Below are positions 60,576 to 64,000 of a stretch of DNA of 64,000 bases, one piece after another (position 1 is the first letter of the stretch; each line of letters opens with the position of its first letter). Location of the stretch: NCBI GenBank assembly GCA_018882965.1, contig VEQY01000009.1, positions 1 to 64,000 of the forward strand, written 5' to 3'. The notes beneath the pieces were generated by a model. The model was not told the DNA's origin. It made no database searches and was given only the letters and a program-made list of their open reading frames with translations. The translations under genes were made by a program, and so were the position numbers. This DNA is from Mycobacterium sp. Lineage in GTDB: Bacteria; Actinomycetota; Actinomycetes; Mycobacteriales; Mycobacteriaceae.

Positions 60576-61484
60576 GTGGGTGCGGGACATGGACACAGTC
60601 ATGGCGCCGCGGACACCGCCGCTGACACCAAGGTGAGCCGCATGGTGGTGGCGGCGGTGATTCTCGGCACCTTCTTCGCCATCGAGGTGACCACCGCAGT
60701 CGTCATCGGCTCGATCGCACTGCTCGCCGATGCCGGGCACATGCTGACCGATCTGGTGGCCCTCTTCATGGGACTGATCGCACTGCTGCTGGCCCGCCAC
60801 GGTCCGGCGTCGGCGGCCCGCACCTACGGATGGCACCGCGCCGAGGTGTTCACCGCGGTCGCCAACGCGGTATTGCTGCTCGGGGTCGCGGCGTTCATTC
60901 TCGTCGAGGCGATCAAGCGCCTGGGCGATGCGCCGGAGGTGCCGGGCGGGCCGATGATCGTGGTGGCGTCGGCCGGGTTGGCCGCCAACATCGCGGTGAT
61001 GCTGCTGCTGCGGTCCCAGTCCGGTCAGAGCCTGGCCGTCAAGGGCGCCTACCTGGAGGTCGTCGCCGACACGGTCAGCAGCATCGGGGTCCTGATCGCC
61101 GGGGTCGTCACCCTGACGACCGGATGGCCCTACGCCGACACGGTGGTGGCCGTGCTGGTGGCACTGTGGGTGCTGCCCCGAGCCATCGCGCTCGCGCGAA
61201 CTGCGCTGCGGGTCCTCTCGGAGTCCTCACCGAGCCACATCGACGTCACCGAACTGCATGCGGCACTGGCCGGCGTCGACGGGGTGACCGAAGTCCACGA
61301 TCTGCACGTCTGGACCCTGGTCCCGGGTAAGGACATGGTGACGGCGCATTTGCGAACCGACGGGAGCTCCGAGCGGGTGCTCGATGACGCCCGCGCAGTA
61401 TTGGCCGCTCGCGGCCTCGGGCACGCCACCGTCCAGATCGAGACGCCCTCAGCCGGCGAGTGTCCCGAGCGCAACGACCTCTGA
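60576..61484 (+). CDS. CDF-family cation efflux transporter
   Basis: A 302-residue cation diffusion facilitator with a His-rich N-terminus (GAGHGHSHG), six helices and a C-terminal cytoplasmic domain containing DLHVWTL. The helix-2 metal site is intact as HMLTD. In helix 5 the site reads EVVAD where zinc transporters of the ZitB/ZnT group have HxxxD, so Glu replaces His. Zinc or another divalent metal is likely exported. It is inserted between Rv0359 and Rv0360c homologues. Confidence 0.88.
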   Translation: MGAGHGHSHGAADTAADTKVSRMVVAAVILGTFFAIEVTTAVVIGSIALLADAGHMLTDLVALFMGLIALLLARHGPASAARTYGWHRAEVFTAVANAVLLLGVAAFILVEAIKRLGDAPEVPGGPMIVVASAGLAANIAVMLLLRSQSGQSLAVKGAYLEVVADTVSSIGVLIAGVVTLTTGWPYADTVVAVLVALWVLPRAIALARTALRVLSESSPSHIDVTELHAALAGVDGVTEVHDLHVWTLVPGKDMVTAHLRTDGSSERVLDDARAVLAARGLGHATVQIETPSAGECPERNDL

Positions 61485-61501
61485 GTCCCGGCCCGGCGCC
61501 C

Positions 61502-61927
61502 TCAGACGAGCCCGAGGCCGGCGCGCGCGCCCGGATCGCAGTCGTCGAGAAGGTCCAGGCACCGCTCGAACTCCTCGGTCTCGCCGATGACATCGGCGGC
61601 CCGGGCCAGGGCGGCGACGCAGCGCAGGAACCCGCGGTTGGGTTCGTGAGCGAAGGGCACCGGACCGAACCCCTTCCAGCCGTTGCGACGCAGCTGATCC
61701 AAGCCGCGGTGGTAGCCGGTGCGGGCGTAGGCGTAGGCGGTCACCGCCTTGTCGGCCGCGAGCGCCTCCTCGGCGAGTTCAGCCCACGCGACCGAAGCCG
61801 CCGGATAGGCGGCGGCCACCGCCGCCGGGCTGTCGCCCGCCCGCAGGGCGGCCTCGGCCGCGCTGTCCGCGGGCAGCAGCACAGGTCGCGGTCCGAGCAG
61901 GTCACCGTGGGAGGTCGGGGTGTTCAT
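61502..61927 (-). CDS. DUF3151 protein (Rv0360c homologue)
   Basis: A 141-residue helical protein of the actinobacterial DUF3151 family. AYARTGYHRGLDQLRRNGWKG and HEPNRGFLRCVAALARAAD form a TPR-like pattern. Function is unknown. The ATG at 61927 (MNTPTSHGD) follows an upstream frame without ribosome site. It is divergent from the Rv0361 homologue, as in Mtb. Confidence 0.85.
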   Translation of the reverse strand: MNTPTSHGDLLGPRPVLLPADSAAEAALRAGDSPAAVAAAYPAASVAWAELAEEALAADKAVTAYAYARTGYHRGLDQLRRNGWKGFGPVPFAHEPNRGFLRCVAALARAADVIGETEEFERCLDLLDDCDPGARAGLGLV

Positions 61928-61975
61928 GACCTCATTGTGCCGGTGTCGCCGACGACCGTGCATCCCGCCCGGCGC

Positions 61976-61981
61976 TAGGGT
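61976..61981 (+). promoter_or_regulatory. TANNNT -10 box of probable leaderless promoter
   Basis: TAGGGT, 6 nt (CTAGCC), then the ATG at 61988. Confidence 0.55.
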
Positions 61982-61987
61982 CTAGCC

Positions 61988-62710
61988 ATGTCGAACCCGC
62001 CTGGGACCGACCGCGACGACACCGACCCGGCTGCCGACGCGGGCCAGCCCCAGCATTTCACCGAGGACATCACCGAAGAGATCACCGAGGAAATCACCCT
62101 GGCCGACACCGGCGAGCCGGATGACGAACCCGCCGAACGCCGCTACACCGCACCGGGTTTCGACGCCGGATCGACCCAGATCATCGACCGCGTCCCGGAT
62201 GCGCCTACCGAAGTGCTCACCGGCACCGACACCGAATCGGATCCGGTCGGGCAGACCATCGCACCCCCCGGATCCGACCGCCGCCGACCCCGGCGGCGGA
62301 GGCTGGCAATCGTGGCCGGCGTTACTGGTGCAGTCATCCTGGTCGCGGGCGTGCTGGTGGCCGTGATCCTCACGAGGGTCTCCCAGGAGGACCGGGTGCG
62401 CTCGGTCATCGGAACCTTCGACACCGCCGTGCGAAACGGTGATCTGGCGACGCTGCGCGAGGTGACCTGCGGGCAGACCCAGCAGGCCTACGCCGACTAC
62501 GACGAACGGGCCTGGTCTGACGCCTACGCCAAGATCTCCTCGACCAAGCAGTATCCGGTGGTCGCCAGCGTCGATGACGTCGTCGTGAACGGCGACCACG
62601 CCGAGGCGAATGTGACGTCCTACATGGCCTTCGATCCGGGCACCACCTCGACCCGCAGCTTCGATCTGCAGTTGCGGGACAACCAGTGGAAGATCTGCCA
62701 GGCGTTCTGA
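61988..62710 (+). CDS. Single-pass membrane protein (Rv0361 homologue)
   Basis: A 240-residue protein: an acidic, disordered cytoplasmic N-terminus of about 95 residues with the repeats ITEEITEEIT, a basic stop (RRRPRRRR), one helix (LAIVAGVTGAVILVAGVLVAV) and an exterior NTF2/DUF4878-like domain with Cys in REVTCGQ and WKICQAF. It shares this domain type with the product of 47056-47496. Function is unknown. It converges with fba, 4 bp apart. Confidence 0.82.
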   Translation: MSNPPGTDRDDTDPAADAGQPQHFTEDITEEITEEITLADTGEPDDEPAERRYTAPGFDAGSTQIIDRVPDAPTEVLTGTDTESDPVGQTIAPPGSDRRRPRRRRLAIVAGVTGAVILVAGVLVAVILTRVSQEDRVRSVIGTFDTAVRNGDLATLREVTCGQTQQAYADYDERAWSDAYAKISSTKQYPVVASVDDVVVNGDHAEANVTSYMAFDPGTTSTRSFDLQLRDNQWKICQAF

Positions 62711-62714
62711 GCGG

Positions 62715-63752
62715 TCAGCCCGCCGTCACGCTGCGACCCGCGCTGCGCAGATCGGTGCACGCCTCCACAACGCGCTCGGACATGCCCGCCTCGGCCCGCT
62801 TGAGATACGAGCGCGGGTCGTAGACCTTCTTGTTGCCCACCTCGCCGTCCACCTTGAGCACACCGTCGTAGTTGGCGAACATGTGCCCGGCGATCGGCCG
62901 GCTGAACGCGTACTGGGTGTCGGTGTCGACGTTCATCTTCACCACCCCGTAGCGCAACGAGTCTTCGATGTCCGACTTCAGCGATCCCGACCCGCCGTGG
63001 AACACGAAGTCGAAGGGCCGGGCATCGGCGGGCAGTCCCAGCTTGGCCGCCGCCACCCGCTGGCCCTCGGCGAGCACCTCCGGCTTGAGCACGACATTGC
63101 CGGGCTTGTAGACCCCGTGAACGTTGCCGAATGTCGCCGCCAGCAGATACCGGCCGTTCTCGCCGGCTCCCAGGGCCGCGACGGTCTTCTCGAAGTCCTC
63201 CGGCGTCGTGTAGAGCTTCTCGTTGATCTCCGCCTCGACGCCGTCCTCCTCCCCTCCGACCACGCCGATCTCGACCTCGAGGATGATCTTTGCTGCCGCG
63301 GCCGCTTTGAGCAGTTCCTGGGCGATGGCGAGGTTCTCCCCGATCGGGATCGCCGAGCCATCCCACATGTGCGACTGGAAGAGGGGATTGCGGCCCGCAC
63401 GGACCCGTTCGGCGGAGATGGCGAGCAGCGGCCGCACGTAGGTGTCCAGCTTGTCCTTGGGGCAGTGATCCGTGTGCAGCGCCACGGTGACCGGATACTT
63501 GTCGGCAATCACCTCGGTGAACTCGGCCAGCGCCAGCGCTCCGATGACCATGTCCTTGATGCCGAGCCCGGAAGCGAATTCGGCACCGCCGGTGGAGAAT
63601 TGAATGATGCCGTCGCTCCCGGCGTCGGCGAAGCCCTTGATGGCGGCGTTCACCGTCTCTGACGAGGTGCAGTTGATCGCCGGGAATGCGAACTGGTGCG
63701 CCTTCGCGCGGTCGAGCATCTCCTCGTAAACCTCGGGCGTGGCTATGGGCAT
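62715..63752 (-). CDS. fba: Fructose-bisphosphate aldolase, class II
   Basis: A 345-residue zinc-dependent aldolase of glycolysis and gluconeogenesis. The zinc and active-site regions are HTDHCPKDK near residue 96, EVEIGVVGGEEDG near 170, GNVHGVYKPG near 210 and FHGGSGS near 252. Length and wording match Mtb Fba (Rv0363c). ATG after a GAGAGGATCG ribosome site. In Mtb mgtE lies between Rv0361 and fba; it is absent here. Confidence 0.97.
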   Translation of the reverse strand: MPIATPEVYEEMLDRAKAHQFAFPAINCTSSETVNAAIKGFADAGSDGIIQFSTGGAEFASGLGIKDMVIGALALAEFTEVIADKYPVTVALHTDHCPKDKLDTYVRPLLAISAERVRAGRNPLFQSHMWDGSAIPIGENLAIAQELLKAAAAAKIILEVEIGVVGGEEDGVEAEINEKLYTTPEDFEKTVAALGAGENGRYLLAATFGNVHGVYKPGNVVLKPEVLAEGQRVAAAKLGLPADARPFDFVFHGGSGSLKSDIEDSLRYGVVKMNVDTDTQYAFSRPIAGHMFANYDGVLKVDGEVGNKKVYDPRSYLKRAEAGMSERVVEACTDLRSAGRSVTAG

Positions 63753-63830
63753 GGACGATCCTCTCCGCTGGTCAGGCCTGATGGCAGTATGTCAAACGGC
63801 GAGGTTCACGGGGCGGGCTCCGCCGAGAGG

Positions 63831-63836
63831 TATCTT
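63831..63836 (+). promoter_or_regulatory. TANNNT -10 box of probable leaderless promoter
   Basis: TATCTT, 7 nt, then the ATG at 63844 of the DedA gene, with no ribosome site. Confidence 0.55.
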
Positions 63837-63843
63837 GAGCTTG

Positions 63844-64000
63844 ATGACCACCACCGTGTTGGCCCTGCCCAACATCCTCGATCCGATGTACTGGCTGGGC
63901 GAGGGCGGGCTTTTCGCCTCGGCGGTGCTGCCCGGCATCCTGATCATCGTCTTCATCGAGACGGGTCTGCTCTTCCCACTGCTGCCCGGCGACTCGCTGC
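63844..64000 (+). CDS. DedA-family membrane protein, N-terminal part
   Basis: Only the first 52 codons are in the window. They read MTTTVLALPNILDPMYWLGE and then a helix ending FIETGLLFPLLPGDSL, the DedA (SNARE-associated/VTT) motif; these proteins help recycle or flip envelope lipids. By position, divergent from fba, it is the homologue of Mtb Rv0364. Confidence 0.88.
   Translation, partial: MTTTVLALPNILDPMYWLGEGGLFASAVLPGILIIVFIETGLLFPLLPGDSL

Overview
The window is chromosomal DNA of a mycobacterium. It carries groEL2 with a Gly/Met-rich tail, the glnX-glnH-pknG operon, F420-dependent glucose-6-phosphate dehydrogenase, umaA, VirR, psd-pssA and many genes whose order matches Mycobacterium tuberculosis (Mtb). 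GC is high, GTG and TTG starts are common, and several genes have a TANNNT -10 box 6-7 nt before the start codon, as in mycobacterial leaderless transcripts. Neighbours such as the D-aminoacylase, the CDF transporter and the SulP transporter, and the lack of Mtb-specific PPE and pks genes, point to a non-tuberculous species. The species itself cannot be named from sequence reading alone.

Layout: 1-10191 is the Rv0457c-Rv0469 block: a PPK2 end, umaA, fadB2, a thioesterase, an AhpD-like protein, then an operon from aldehyde dehydrogenase to lipoamide dehydrogenase (read on the minus strand), and an S9 peptidase. The isocitrate lyase (icl1) and ramB genes that sit here in Mtb are absent. 10136-13828 holds accessory genes (membrane protein, PAP2 phosphatase, DinB-like protein, D-aminoacylase). 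13968-27019 is the groEL2-xthA block: phospholipid synthesis (psd, pssA), molybdopterin (moeA), a two-domain AAA protein, sodC, VirR, def and xthA. 26994-35208 carries a reductase, thiD, a Baeyer-Villiger-type monooxygenase, a SulP transporter, lpqL and mutT3. The thiC and thiE-thiO-thiS-thiG genes expected around here are missing. 35283-44921 holds the GlnX/GlnH/PknG nutrient-sensing operon, ackA-pta, fgd1 and an MBL-fold hydrolase. 44885-49700 has the metZ-rhodanese operon and an MmpL-type transporter. 56520-64000 returns to the Rv0356c-Rv0364 block (purA, M50 protease, fba, start of a DedA protein).

The most unusual part is 49694-56506. It is a compact block of visibly lower GC set between an MmpL gene and the Rv0356c homologue: a PhyH-type oxygenase, an ATP-grasp ligase, a saccharopine-dehydrogenase (LYS1)-like enzyme, a second ATP-grasp ligase, a POT-family peptide transporter and a divergent TauD-type oxygenase. 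No NRPS, PKS or mobility gene is present. I read it as a small pathway making and moving a modified amino acid, opine or short peptide by ATP-grasp chemistry. Its product is unknown.

No gap between genes exceeds about 220 bases. The largest (15591-15807, 25394-25592, 13829-13967) hold the CIRCE operators, a short direct repeat, and an inverted repeat plus terminator. I saw no tRNA, rRNA, CRISPR array, insertion sequence or replication origin.
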